Shown here: one piece after another, positions 45,457-56,507 of the stretch
Layout: every line of letters begins with the position of its first letter
How positions within the stretch are numbered: the first letter of the stretch is position 1
Source of the DNA: Xanthomonas campestris pv. phormiicola
GTDB taxonomy: Bacteria; Pseudomonadota; Gammaproteobacteria; Xanthomonadales; Xanthomonadaceae
NCBI GenBank assembly: GCA_025666215.1
Contig: CP102593.1
Location: forward strand, 4,415,001 to 4,479,000
Direction: 5' to 3'
DNA length: 64,000 nucleotides
The notes under the pieces: generated by a model
The model's input: the letters and a program-made list of their open reading frames with translations, nothing else
Database searches by the model: none
What the model was told of the DNA's origin: nothing
Translations under genes and position numbers: made by a program

Positions 45457-46263
45457 TCAGCGCGGTGCGGGCCGCGGCACCGGCGGCGCAGCAGGCGTGC
45501 CGGGACCACCCGGCGGCGGCGGCGCGACCGGCGGTGCGGGCGGGGCCGGCGGCGCGACCAGCGTGCGCTGCGAGGCGCGGTCGCGGCCGAGCCGGGTCGC
45601 CTCCAGCGAGCGTCCGGCCGCGGTGGCCACGCCGAAGCCGCTGACGCTCAACGGCGCGCCGACGCGCAACAACGCCGCGTTCTGCAGGGCCACGTGCGGC
45701 GGCATCCGCACCACGGTGCCGTCGCTGAGCAGCACGCCGGCGGTATCGCCGCCCGGGCCGTAGACCAGGCGTTCGATGCGGCCCTGCGCCTGCATCGGAT
45801 TCAACGCAGGCGGGGCGGGCGGCGCGGGCGGGGCGGCCAGCGGGTTGGGCGGACGATCCACCACCTGCTTGCCGCTGCGCCGCGCGCTGATCGCACTGGC
45901 CTGCAGCAGCGGCAGCGTGCCCAGGCGATAGCCCTGCACCGTCACCGCATCGCCGCGCCGCACCGCGGCCTGCAGGTCGGCCGACAGCTGCGGCGGGAAG
46001 CCGACCTGGGTGCCGTCGCGCAGCCACAGCCCATCGACGTCGCCGTTGGGATTGAGCATGAAACGTTCGACCGTGCCCTCGACGCGGACCGGCGCGGCGG
46101 CGACCTGACCTGGCGCCGGCGGGGCCGGGGGCGCTGGCGGAGCAGGCGGCGGGGCCACGCCGGCAAGGGCGGCCGGCGCGACCGCGGGGGCAGTCGGCAG
46201 CTGAGCGGCGGCAGTCGCGGTGGCGATGGCCAGCGAGAAAGCGAGTGCGCTACGACGGATCAT
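45457..46263 (-). CDS. exported proline-rich two-repeat protein
   Basis: A 268-residue protein with a signal peptide (MIRRSALAFSLAIATATAAAQ), then Pro/Ala-rich spacers (PPAPPAPPAP) alternating with two domain copies: VERFMLNPNGDVDGLWLRDG followed by TQVGFPPQLSADL, and IERLVYGPGGDTAGVLLSDG followed by TVVRMPPHVALQN. Between the copies lies VVDRPPNPLAAPPAPPAPPA. It is likely periplasmic or envelope-associated. It shares the repeat with the next gene, 99 bases downstream on the same strand. A GGAGAA ribosome-binding site precedes the ATG. Confidence 0.7.
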   Translation of the reverse strand: MIRRSALAFSLAIATATAAAQLPTAPAVAPAALAGVAPPPAPPAPPAPPAPGQVAAAPVRVEGTVERFMLNPNGDVDGLWLRDGTQVGFPPQLSADLQAAVRRGDAVTVQGYRLGTLPLLQASAISARRSGKQVVDRPPNPLAAPPAPPAPPALNPMQAQGRIERLVYGPGGDTAGVLLSDGTVVRMPPHVALQNAALLRVGAPLSVSGFGVATAAGRSLEATRLGRDRASQRTLVAPPAPPAPPVAPPPPGGPGTPAAPPVPRPAPR

Positions 46264-46553
46264 CGGAAGTTCTCCACGGCGGCGAGGGAGTGCGCCTGTG
46301 CGCAGACCAACGCGGGAATCGTGCCAACGTCGATCTTGTTGATATGGAAGAGAATTTATCGAACCGATGCCGATGCGAGCGTCTGCTTATCATGCAGCGC
46401 TGTCCGCTTTGCGGACATCCCTGGCGTTGCAATCGGCTGCCCGGAGCGCCTTTCCTCTCTTCTGTTTCCAGGCAACCAAATCCTGTGGAAACGGCCTCGC
46501 AGGCCTTGGGGTATCAGTTGCGACGAGCGTTACGCCCCCTCGCGCAAGCGTTA

Positions 46554-46643
46554 CAGCCCTTGCAGCCCTTGCAGCCCTTGCAGCCGTTGCTGTCGTTGCT
46601 GTCGTTGCTGTCGTTGCTGTCGTTGCAGCCGTTGCTGCCGCAA
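46554..46643. repeat. 9-bp tandem repeat array
   Basis: Ten 9-base units in a row: CAGCCCTTG three times, CAGCCGTTG once, CTGTCGTTG four times, CAGCCGTTG once and CTGCCGCAA at the end. It lies in the 500-bp gap between the proline-rich protein and the response regulator gene. There is no spacer pattern, so it is not a CRISPR array. It is a candidate variable-number repeat. Confidence 0.9.
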
Positions 46644-46681
46644 GGATGCTTCGCAGTGCTCGCATCGCCGGCAGGGTGCAT

Positions 46682-46759
46682 CGTGGGAGGGACTTCAGTC
46701 CCGACTGCATCAATCTCGGCAAACCCTACGCGCCGCTCCCGCAAATGCCGGGACTGAAC
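46682..46759. repeat. degenerate REP-like element downstream of the sigma54 regulator
   Basis: GTGGGAGGGACTTCAGTCCC on the left and CCGCTCCCGCAAATGCCGGG ACTGA on the right are decayed arms of the palindromic repeat family. The element abuts the stop codon of the regulator at 46762. Confidence 0.55.
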
Positions 46760-46761
46760 AT

Positions 46762-49526
<2,765 letters not shown>

Positions 49527-49607
49527 GGTCCACCGGGGACGCGAAAGGGGCAAAGGTAGCAGCGCGCCCCGCCGCGCATGCAGCGACGCGCTGCCGCCGT
49601 TCACGGC

Positions 49608-51332
49608 TCAGCGCAGGTTGGTCTTGACCAGTTCGAGCACCTCGTCGCCGCGTCCGCTCATCACCGCGCGCAGCAGGTACAGGCCCATGCCCTTGGCCTG
49701 CTCCAGCTTGATCGCCGGCGGCATCACCAGCTCCTGGGTGGCCACGCGCACATCGACCAGCACCGGCCCCGGATGCGCGAACGCCTGGCGCAGCGCCGGC
49801 TCCAGTTGCGCCGACTCGTCCACGCGCACGCCGAGAATGCCCATCGCATTGCTCATCGCCGCGAAGTCCGGATTGCTCAGGTCGGTGCCGGTATCCAGAT
49901 AGCCGGCCGACTTCATCTCCATCGCCACGAAGCCGAGCGAGGCGTTGTTGTAGACCACCACCTTCACCGGCAGCCCCAGCTGCGCCAGGGAGATGAAATC
50001 GCCCATCAGCATGGTGAAGCCGCCGTCGCCGGACAGCGAGATCACCTGCCGCCGCGGGAACTGCGCCTGCGCGCCCAGCGCCTGCGGCATCGCATTGGCC
50101 ATCGAGCCGTGGTTGAACGAACCGAGCAGGCGGCGCTTGCCGTTCATGCTCAGGTAGCGCGCCGCCCACACCGTGGGCGTGCCGACGTCGCAGCTGAAGA
50201 TCGCGTCCTCGTCGGCCAGCGCATCGATCATCCGGGTCAAGAACTGCGGGTGCAGCGGCTCGCCGGGCGCGGCCGCCACGGCCAGTTCGTCGAGGCCTTC
50301 GCGCGCCTTGCGGTAATGCGCCAGCGCCTTGTCCAGGAAGCCGCGCTCCTGGCGCCGCTGCAGTTTCGGCAGCAGCGCGGCGATGGTCTCGCGCACATCG
50401 GCGGCGATGCCCAGCTGCAGCGGCGTGCGCCGGCCCAGCGCGGCCGGATCGCGATCGACCTGGACGATGGCCGCGTCCTGCGGATAGAACTGGCGGTACG
50501 GGAAATCGGTGCCGAGCATCAGCAGCGTGTCGCAGTTGAGCATGGCCTGGTAGCCGGAACTGAAACCGATCAGCCCGGTCATGCCGACGTCGAACGGGTT
50601 GTCCCATTCCACATGCTCCTTGCCGCGCAGCGCATGCACGATCGGCGCGCCGAGCAGGTCGGCTAGCGCCACCAGTTCGTCGTGCGCGCCGGCGCAGCCG
50701 CTGCCGCACAGCAGCGTGGTCGCCTTGCTCGCCTGCAGCAACGCGAGCAGGCGCTCCACATCGGCAGCGGCCGGCAGGATCCGCGGCGGCGCCAGCGCCG
50801 GCCAGGCGGTCGGCGTGCCCCTGGGCAGCTCCTGCAGCGCCACGTCGCCGGGAATCACCACCACCGCCACGCCCTGCCTGAGGATCGCGGTGCGCATCGC
50901 CCGGTGCAGCACCTCCGGCATCTGCGCCGGGTTGGTGACCAGCTCGACGTAGTGGCTGCACTCGCGGAACAGTTCCTGCGGATGGGTTTCCTGGAAATAG
51001 CCCAGGCCGATCTCCGAGGAGGGAATGTGCGCGGCGATCGCCAGCACCGGCTGGTGGCTGCGGTGGCAGTCGAACAGGCCGTTGATCAGGTGCAGGTTGC
51101 CCGGGCCGCAGCTGCCGGCGCAGACCGCGAGCTTGCCGCTCAGCGCGGCCTCGGCGCCGGCGGCGAACGCGGCCACTTCCTCGTGGCGCACGTGCATCCA
51201 CTCGATGCTGTCCATCTGCCGCAGCGCGTCGGTGAGTCCGTTGAGGCTGTCGCCGGTCACTCCCCAGATGCGTTCGACGCCGGCGCTGTGCAGGGTTTCG
51301 GCCAGATGCCGGGCGATGCTGAGGTTCGACAC
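49608..51332 (-). CDS. poxB: PoxB-like pyruvate dehydrogenase (quinone), ThDP enzyme
   Basis: PoxB oxidises pyruvate to acetate and CO2 and passes electrons to ubiquinone at the membrane. The 574-residue product (572 in E. coli) has the Pyr domain with [20 protein letters not shown], the catalytic Glu in [38 protein letters not shown], a central FAD-binding-like domain and the ThDP motif [13 protein letters not shown]...VVVYNN. The start is a GTG at 51332 preceded by GGAG; the MGRC extension upstream is not family-like. It precedes the kinase and regulator genes on the same strand. Confidence 0.92.
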   Translation of the reverse strand: MSNLSIARHLAETLHSAGVERIWGVTGDSLNGLTDALRQMDSIEWMHVRHEEVAAFAAGAEAALSGKLAVCAGSCGPGNLHLINGLFDCHRSHQPVLAIAAHIPSSEIGLGYFQETHPQELFRECSHYVELVTNPAQMPEVLHRAMRTAILRQGVAVVVIPGDVALQELPRGTPTAWPALAPPRILPAAADVERLLALLQASKATTLLCGSGCAGAHDELVALADLLGAPIVHALRGKEHVEWDNPFDVGMTGLIGFSSGYQAMLNCDTLLMLGTDFPYRQFYPQDAAIVQVDRDPAALGRRTPLQLGIAADVRETIAALLPKLQRRQERGFLDKALAHYRKAREGLDELAVAAAPGEPLHPQFLTRMIDALADEDAIFSCDVGTPTVWAARYLSMNGKRRLLGSFNHGSMANAMPQALGAQAQFPRRQVISLSGDGGFTMLMGDFISLAQLGLPVKVVVYNNASLGFVAMEMKSAGYLDTGTDLSNPDFAAMSNAMGILGVRVDESAQLEPALRQAFAHPGPVLVDVRVATQELVMPPAIKLEQAKGMGLYLLRAVMSGRGDEVLELVKTNLR

Positions 51333-51782
51333 GTGCGCTGCTCCGCGGGAGGGGGAGCGGCAGCGTCCCACGGCTTGCGTAAGTCCGGCGTCATGGATGC
51401 CGACGGCCCGGTTCGCAATGCGCGCAGGTACTGGCGTTGCCGCACCGCGACTTTGTCACGGCCATCGCTCGGCATGCAATGGTCATGCGGCGTAGCGAGA
51501 CGCAGCGAAGCGGCGCAAATCAGCACGACCATCCTTTACAACACCGCGCGCATTTGCGCGGCGGCGCCCGCCTCGGGCAACTGCAGCGCCGGGCCGGCCG
51601 GGCGGGCTTCGCCTGCGCATGCTTGCGCAGCGGCGACGCGGCAACGTGCCGATGGTGCGCGCGCTTCGCTCGACCTGTGCGCAGCCTGGCGGCAATGCGG
51701 CCACTTGACTCGCAGCATGTCCTTTCGCAACGGACGCGATTTCCAATACCATGCCGGCAACCAGCAAACGACCGAGAACCCG
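51333..51782. other. 450-bp divergent region between poxB and an SDR gene
   Basis: No gene was recognised. The region should hold the promoters for poxB (minus strand) and the SDR (plus strand). A less GC-rich patch at about 51530-51545 (CATCCTTTACAACACC) and another at about 51740-51755 (GATTTCCAATACCATG) are the likeliest promoter positions; no -24/-12 sigma54 site was convincing. Confidence 0.35.
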
Positions 51783-52580
51783 ATGGAAAGCACTCTGCGC
51801 AGTTCCGGCGGTCGCGGCGCCCCGGGGGATGCGGCTCCGATGATTGAGAACGCACGCGCGGGCGCCCGGGTGGTACTCGTTACCGGCGGCACCGCCGGCA
51901 TCGGCCTGGCCCTGGCCGAGGCGTTCCTGGCCCAGGGCGACCGCGTGGCGGTCTGCGCACGTTCCAGCGAGGCGCTCGATGCCATGCGCCAGGCGCATCC
52001 GGACGCGCTCGCGGTCAAAGCGGATGTCGCCGACGCCGCGGACCAGGCGATGCTGCTGGACGCCGTCGCCGCGCAGTTCGGCCGACTCGATATTCTCGTC
52101 AACAACGCCGGCCGCCTGGTCGAGCGGGATTTCGCCGCGGGCGTTTCCGACATGGCCGGCCTCTCCGACGAATTGGCGGTCAACCTGACCGCACCGATCC
52201 AACTGACGGCGGCGACGCTCGCACGCTGGCCATCGATGGAGGCGATCGTCATCGTCAGCTCCGGCTACGCGTTGGTTTCTCCGCGCCGCGCGCCGAGCTA
52301 CGGGGCCGCCAAGGCCGGCCTGCACGGTTTCGCGGAAGGACTCCGCAGGCAACTCGCCGCGCGCGGGACACAGGTGCTGGAAGTGCTTCCGCCGAGCGTG
52401 GATACGCGTGCGACGGCGCACAGCCAGGGCAGGAAGATTTCCCCTGAGGAAGTTGCGCGGGTCACGCTGGCGGCTCTGGCGCGCAAGCGGCCGATGGCGC
52501 TTCCGGGGCAAACGCGCTGGCTTCCGCTGCTGCTGCGCCTGATCCCCGGCACGGTGAGCCGCATCGTGGCGGAGAGCTGA
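51783..52580 (+). CDS. short-chain dehydrogenase/reductase (DltE-like)
   Basis: A 265-residue SDR with the cofactor motif VLVTGGTAGIGLALAEA near residue 33, NNAG in LDILVNNAGRL, the catalytic Ser in VIVSSGYALVSP and Tyr-x-x-x-Lys in PSYGAAKAGLHGFAEGLR. The C-terminal VLEVLPPSVDTRAT resembles the DltE/YqjQ group. The start could also be 51841 (MIENARAG), which trims an unstructured N-terminal tail. The substrate is unknown. Confidence 0.88.
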   Translation: MESTLRSSGGRGAPGDAAPMIENARAGARVVLVTGGTAGIGLALAEAFLAQGDRVAVCARSSEALDAMRQAHPDALAVKADVADAADQAMLLDAVAAQFGRLDILVNNAGRLVERDFAAGVSDMAGLSDELAVNLTAPIQLTAATLARWPSMEAIVIVSSGYALVSPRRAPSYGAAKAGLHGFAEGLRRQLAARGTQVLEVLPPSVDTRATAHSQGRKISPEEVARVTLAALARKRPMALPGQTRWLPLLLRLIPGTVSRIVAES

Positions 52581-52841
52581 GGCACTTCCGTGGAGCAGCG
52601 CCGCGGGCGCTCCACGCCGGCGAAGGCGGCAGCGAGACGGGCTCGCGATGCGGCACTTCGCCCGGTTACGCCGCCCTCTCCCACGCCGAACGCGCATCGA
52701 CAGCGGTGGCGATCGCCGCACGGGTGCGGGCGCATGGCTGGTCCGCTCGCGGCCTACCGGCGCTTGTCCCCGCCTGTATCGATATCCGGCGCGCCGTCCG
52801 CATCCCGGCTATCGCGCGAGTGACCGGGCTTGGGCCAGCGC

Positions 52842-53972
52842 TCAACCGGTCTGCTGCAGCGCCTCGTGCTGGCGAACCTGGCGCACCGGCCGCGGCCGGC
52901 TCGGGAAGGCGTGGCGCACGATCCGCCACATCACCTGGCCGAACTGGCGCGGCAGCGAGCCGGTGTTGTAGTGCTGGCCGTAGCGCGCGCAGATCGCCTT
53001 CACCTCCACCGCCAGCGCCGCGTAGCGGTTGGCCGGGATGTCCGGGTAGAAGTGGTGCTCGATCTGGTGGCTCAGGTTGCCCGACAGCACGTTCAGCAGC
53101 TTGCCGCCGGCCAGGTTGGAAGAACCGCGCAGCTGGCGCAGGTACCAATGGCCGCGCGACTCGCCCTTGATCGACTCCTTCGGGAACGTCTCCGCATCGG
53201 CGGTGAAGTGGCCGCAGAAGATGATCACGAAGGTCCAGATGCTGCGCAGCACGTTGGCAACGAGGTTGCCGAGCAGCACGGTCAGGAAGAACGGGCCGGC
53301 CAGCGCCGGGAAGATCACGTAGTCCTTCAGGATCTGCCGGCCCATCTTGCGCCCGACCGGCAGGAAGGTGCGGCGCAGCTCGCCGCGCTTCATCTTGCCG
53401 GCGAACCAGCGGCCCAGGCGCAGGTCCTGGATCGCCACGCCCCATTCGAACAGCAGCGCGAACACCACCGCGATGAACGGCTGCGCCAGGTAGAACGGGC
53501 GCCAGCGCTGCTCGGGGAAGATGCGCAGCAGGCCGTAGCCGATGTCGTCGTCCATGCCGCGCACGTTGGTGTAGGTGTGGTGCTTGAAGTTGTGGGTCTT
53601 GCGCCAGTTGTCGCCGGTGGCGACGATGTCCCACTCGTAGGTGTTGCCGTTGAGCTGCGCATCGCCCATCCAGTCGTACTGGCCGTGCATGACGTTGTGG
53701 CCCAGCTCCATGTTCTCCAGGATCTTGGACAGGGTCAGCAACGCCACGCCGGCGATCCACGCCGGCCACAGCACGCTGTGCACGAACGCGCCCAGGAACA
53801 GCAGCGCGCGCCCGGCCAGGCCGGTGTAGCGCACCGCGGCGACGATGCGGCGGATGTAGCGCGCGTCGGCCTCGCCCAGGGTGGCGACGGTGCGCACGCG
53901 CAGCGCGTCGAGTTCGTCGCCGAAGGCCTGCAGGTCGGCCGGGGTCAGTGCGCGGTTGCGGGGAGCAGCCAT
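52842..53972 (-). CDS. acyl-lipid/acyl-CoA fatty-acid desaturase
   Basis: A 376-residue membrane di-iron desaturase. The three histidine boxes are HNVMH (in LENMELGHNVMHGQYD), HNFKHH (in WRKTHNFKHHTYTN) and HQIEHH (in NLSHQIEHHFYPDIPANRY), with hydrophobic segments between them. The QIEHH box with Gln is typical of front-end and linoleoyl-type desaturases, including bacterial DesA/DesB-like enzymes. It introduces double bonds into membrane acyl chains using electrons from the reductase encoded 11 bases upstream on the same strand. Confidence 0.92.
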   Translation of the reverse strand: MAAPRNRALTPADLQAFGDELDALRVRTVATLGEADARYIRRIVAAVRYTGLAGRALLFLGAFVHSVLWPAWIAGVALLTLSKILENMELGHNVMHGQYDWMGDAQLNGNTYEWDIVATGDNWRKTHNFKHHTYTNVRGMDDDIGYGLLRIFPEQRWRPFYLAQPFIAVVFALLFEWGVAIQDLRLGRWFAGKMKRGELRRTFLPVGRKMGRQILKDYVIFPALAGPFFLTVLLGNLVANVLRSIWTFVIIFCGHFTADAETFPKESIKGESRGHWYLRQLRGSSNLAGGKLLNVLSGNLSHQIEHHFYPDIPANRYAALAVEVKAICARYGQHYNTGSLPRQFGQVMWRIVRHAFPSRPRPVRQVRQHEALQQTG

Positions 53973-53983
53973 GGGGAAGTCCT

Positions 53984-55060
53984 TCAAAGGTCCAGGATCA
54001 GGTCGCTGCTGGCGCTGTTGATGCACAGCTTCAGCATCGAACCCGGTTCGGTGGCGTGCGCGCCGGTGAGCAGGTCGCGGGTCGCCCCGGATTGCTTGCC
54101 GCACGCGCAGCTGTTGCAGATGCCCATGCGGCAGCCGTGCTTCGGGCGCAGGCCTTCGGCTTCCAGCGCGGTCAGCAGCGACTGCCCGCGCGGCAGCTGT
54201 AGCACACGGCCGCTACGCGCCAGCGTCACCGCGACCGTGCCGTGTTCGGTATCGGCCAGCAGCGGCGTGCTGAACGCCTCGGCCTGGAAGCGCGCGACAT
54301 GGCCCTCCAGGCGGGTACGCGCGGCCTGCACGAAGCCGCCGGGACCGCAGGCCAGCACTTGCGCCTGCTCCAGCCCGGCCAGGTGCGCCAGCGGCAGCGT
54401 GTCCACGCGCGGCGCCGGCGCATCGCCTTCGCCGGTGATCGCCAGCTGCAGGCGGAAACGCGGGTGCGCGGCGGCCAGCGCCTGCAGCTCGTCGACGAAG
54501 CACACCTGGTCGCGGCGCCGCGCCCAGTAGATCAGGTCCACGTCGGCCGGCATGCCGGCGTCGGCCAGTTGGCGCAGCAGCGCGCGCATCGGGGTGATGC
54601 CGCTGCCGGCGGCCAGCAGCAGCCAGCGCCCCTGCGGCGCGGCGGGCAGCACCATGTCGCCGAACGCCTGGCCCAGTTCGAAGGTCTCGCCGATCCGCGC
54701 GCTGTCGGCCAGGTACTGGCTGACGCGGCCGCCGTCGATCGCCTTGACCGTGATCGCCAGGCGCCCGCCCGGCAGCGGCGTGGGGCTGTAGCTACGGGTC
54801 AGGCGGCGTCCGTCGATCTCCACGCCCAGCTGCACGTGCTGGCCGGCGCGCAGGCCGCGCCAGTGGCGGTTGGCCTTGAGGACCAGGGTCACCGCGTCGC
54901 TGCTGGCGCGTTCGCGCTGCAGCAGCCGCGCGCGCGGGCGCTGCCAGGTCCACAGCGGGTGGATCCGCGTGGACCAGAAATCGAACACCTCCGGCTGCAC
55001 CCAGGCGCGCAGGGCGCGGGTGGCGGAGCGGGCGGAGGCAGGACGGCGGGCAGCGTTCAT
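53984..55060 (-). CDS. ferredoxin reductase with 2Fe-2S domain, desaturase partner
   Basis: The 358-residue protein has an FAD-binding domain (RLTRSYSPTPLP holds the RxYS flavin motif), an NAD(P) domain (LLLAAGSGITPMRALL, VLACGPGGFVQAA) and a C-terminal plant-type 2Fe-2S ferredoxin (KHGCRMGICNSCACG and, later, the fourth Cys in MLKLCIN). It passes electrons from NAD(P)H to the desaturase. The ATG at 55060 was chosen; a GTG three codons earlier is possible but lies within the operator region. Confidence 0.92.
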   Translation of the reverse strand: MNAARRPASARSATRALRAWVQPEVFDFWSTRIHPLWTWQRPRARLLQRERASSDAVTLVLKANRHWRGLRAGQHVQLGVEIDGRRLTRSYSPTPLPGGRLAITVKAIDGGRVSQYLADSARIGETFELGQAFGDMVLPAAPQGRWLLLAAGSGITPMRALLRQLADAGMPADVDLIYWARRRDQVCFVDELQALAAAHPRFRLQLAITGEGDAPAPRVDTLPLAHLAGLEQAQVLACGPGGFVQAARTRLEGHVARFQAEAFSTPLLADTEHGTVAVTLARSGRVLQLPRGQSLLTALEAEGLRPKHGCRMGICNSCACGKQSGATRDLLTGAHATEPGSMLKLCINSASSDLILDL

Positions 55061-55069
55061 GGCGACCAC

Positions 55070-55107
55070 TATACAGGCGCAGATACAGATGTCTATACAG
55101 TTGTATA
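55070..55107. promoter_or_regulatory. palindromic operator TATACA-GT-TGTATA and half-sites
   Basis: At 55094-55107 the sequence TATACAGTTGTATA is a perfect inverted repeat of TATACA with a 2-base centre. Further half-sites TATACA (55070-55075) and GATACA (about 55082-55087) lie between it and the reductase start. The site sits in the 93-bp region between the reductase gene and the FabR-like repressor gene, the expected position for a regulator of both. Confidence 0.7.
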
Positions 55108-55153
55108 TTCACGAAGGCGTTATGATCGCGGCCTTGTCCCGCCCAGTCCGCCC

Positions 55154-55804
55154 ATGACTTCCATCGTTCCCCTGCCCCTGCCCGAGGACGCGCTGCCCGC
55201 GCGCAGGAGCGCGATCTCGCGCGAAGACCTGCTGGCGGCGGCATTGAAGCTGATCGGGCCGCACCGCAGCGTGTCCACGCTGAGCCTGCGCGAAGTGACC
55301 CGCGAGGCCGGCATCGCCCCCAACAGCTTCTATCGCCAGTTCCGCGACATGGACGAACTGGCGGTGGCGCTGATCGACCTGGCCGGCAGTTCGCTGCGCA
55401 CCATCATCGGCCAGGCGCGGCAGCGCGCGGCCGGCAGCAACCGCAGCGTCATCCTCAGCTCGGTGGAAACCTTCATGGAGCAGCTGCGCGCCGATGACAA
55501 GCTGCTGCATGTGCTGCTGCGCGAGGGCACGGTGGGTTCGGACGCGTTCAAGCGCGCGGTGGATCGCGAGCTGAACTACTTCGAGGAAGAGCTGCGCGTG
55601 GACCTGATCCGCCTGGCCGCGATCGACGAGGCGCCGCTGCACGAACCGGCGCTGGTGTCCAAGGCGATCACCCGGCTGGTGTTCGCGATGGGCGCCACCG
55701 CGATGGACCTGCCGCCGGAAAAAGACCCGGAACTGATCCGCCAGATCAGCGCGATGCTGCGCATGATCATCCTCGGCTCGCGCACGATCGCCGCCTCGGC
55801 GTAG
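55154..55804 (+). CDS. FabR-like TetR-family repressor
   Basis: A 216-residue TetR protein. The HTH region reads SREDLLAAALKLIGPHRSVSTLSLREVTREAGIAPNSFYRQFRDMDELAVALID, close to FabR/DesT proteins, which sense unsaturated acyl-CoA or acyl-ACP. The divergent desaturase-reductase operon and the palindrome between them support a role in controlling membrane unsaturation. A TATGAT hexamer at 55121-55126 could be its -10 box. Confidence 0.88.
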   Translation: MTSIVPLPLPEDALPARRSAISREDLLAAALKLIGPHRSVSTLSLREVTREAGIAPNSFYRQFRDMDELAVALIDLAGSSLRTIIGQARQRAAGSNRSVILSSVETFMEQLRADDKLLHVLLREGTVGSDAFKRAVDRELNYFEEELRVDLIRLAAIDEAPLHEPALVSKAITRLVFAMGATAMDLPPEKDPELIRQISAMLRMIILGSRTIAASA

Positions 55805-56069
55805 CCGCGCCGCGCCGGCGCATGGGCCGTACGCCGCCGCCCTGAACGGTCTGTCGCTGTCTACGCATCCGTCCACAAGACCGTCTTGCGCATCGATCGG
55901 CGGGCCGTGGCGACGGGCGGAATGCCTCGCCGCATTCGCGCCTGACCCGCCGCCGACGGCCTCGCCCCGGTTTTGCGGGCGGATGCCGGGCGCGTGAGGA
56001 GAACACCACGCTTTGCGTGGCCGAAGGTATACAGTGGGAACACATATTCCGCAGGTGCGCGCAAGGCAA

Positions 56070-56507
56070 ATGGAAAACCCCGCGCTATCTGCGACGGTCG
56101 CCGCGCTCGCACGACTGGCCGCCGACGGCGCGGAAGCGTCGACGATCGCGGCGTCCATCACGTCGACGTGGCGGCAGATCGAACAGGCGCTGACGCCGAT
56201 CCTGGGCGCACGCGGCGTGGCCGCGCTGTTCAAACGCGCCCTGTTCCTGAGCAAGGACCGCTTCCCGTGGCTGGAAGAGGCCTTCGCCGCGACCGAGGCG
56301 TCCAGCGAACAGGGGGCGCTCGACGTCTTCGGCCTGGTACTGAGCCGGCAAGGCGCCGCCATCGCGGCCGCTGGTGCTGGCGCCTTTCTTTCGACCTTTC
56401 ATGGCGTGCTGGTCAGCATGATCGGCGCAACCCTCACCGAACGGCTTTTGCAGTCGGTGTGGGTCACCTTTTCCAGCGGACCTCCCGCGCAGGACATCTC
56501 TTCATGA
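56070..56507 (+). CDS. helical protein of unknown function, first gene of the KaiC-like operon
   Basis: A 145-residue protein, mostly alpha-helical by composition: LSATVAALARLAADGAEASTIAASITSTW, then IEQALTPILGARGVAALFKRALFLSKDRFPWLEEAF. A hydrophobic stretch [24 protein letters not shown] near the C-terminus may be a buried or membrane-touching helix. No family was recognised. Its TGA overlaps the ATG of the KaiC-like gene (ATGA), so translation is probably coupled and the product may be its partner. Upstream, GTATACAGT at about 56026-56034 may be the -10 region of the operon. Confidence 0.7.
   Translation: MENPALSATVAALARLAADGAEASTIAASITSTWRQIEQALTPILGARGVAALFKRALFLSKDRFPWLEEAFAATEASSEQGALDVFGLVLSRQGAAIAAAGAGAFLSTFHGVLVSMIGATLTERLLQSVWVTFSSGPPAQDISS

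Noticed and set aside
46554..46643. Possible CRISPR array
   Set aside because: Units are 9 bp and contiguous, with no unique spacers and no cas genes nearby.
46245..46757. Plus-strand open frame across the 9-bp tandem repeats
   Set aside because: The translation is low-complexity Leu/Gln/Pro/Ser from the repeat, overlaps a REP-like element and has no ribosome-binding site.
51333..51782. sigma54 (-24/-12) promoter in the poxB/SDR divergent region
   Set aside because: No GG-N10-GC pair with the expected flanking bases was convincing.
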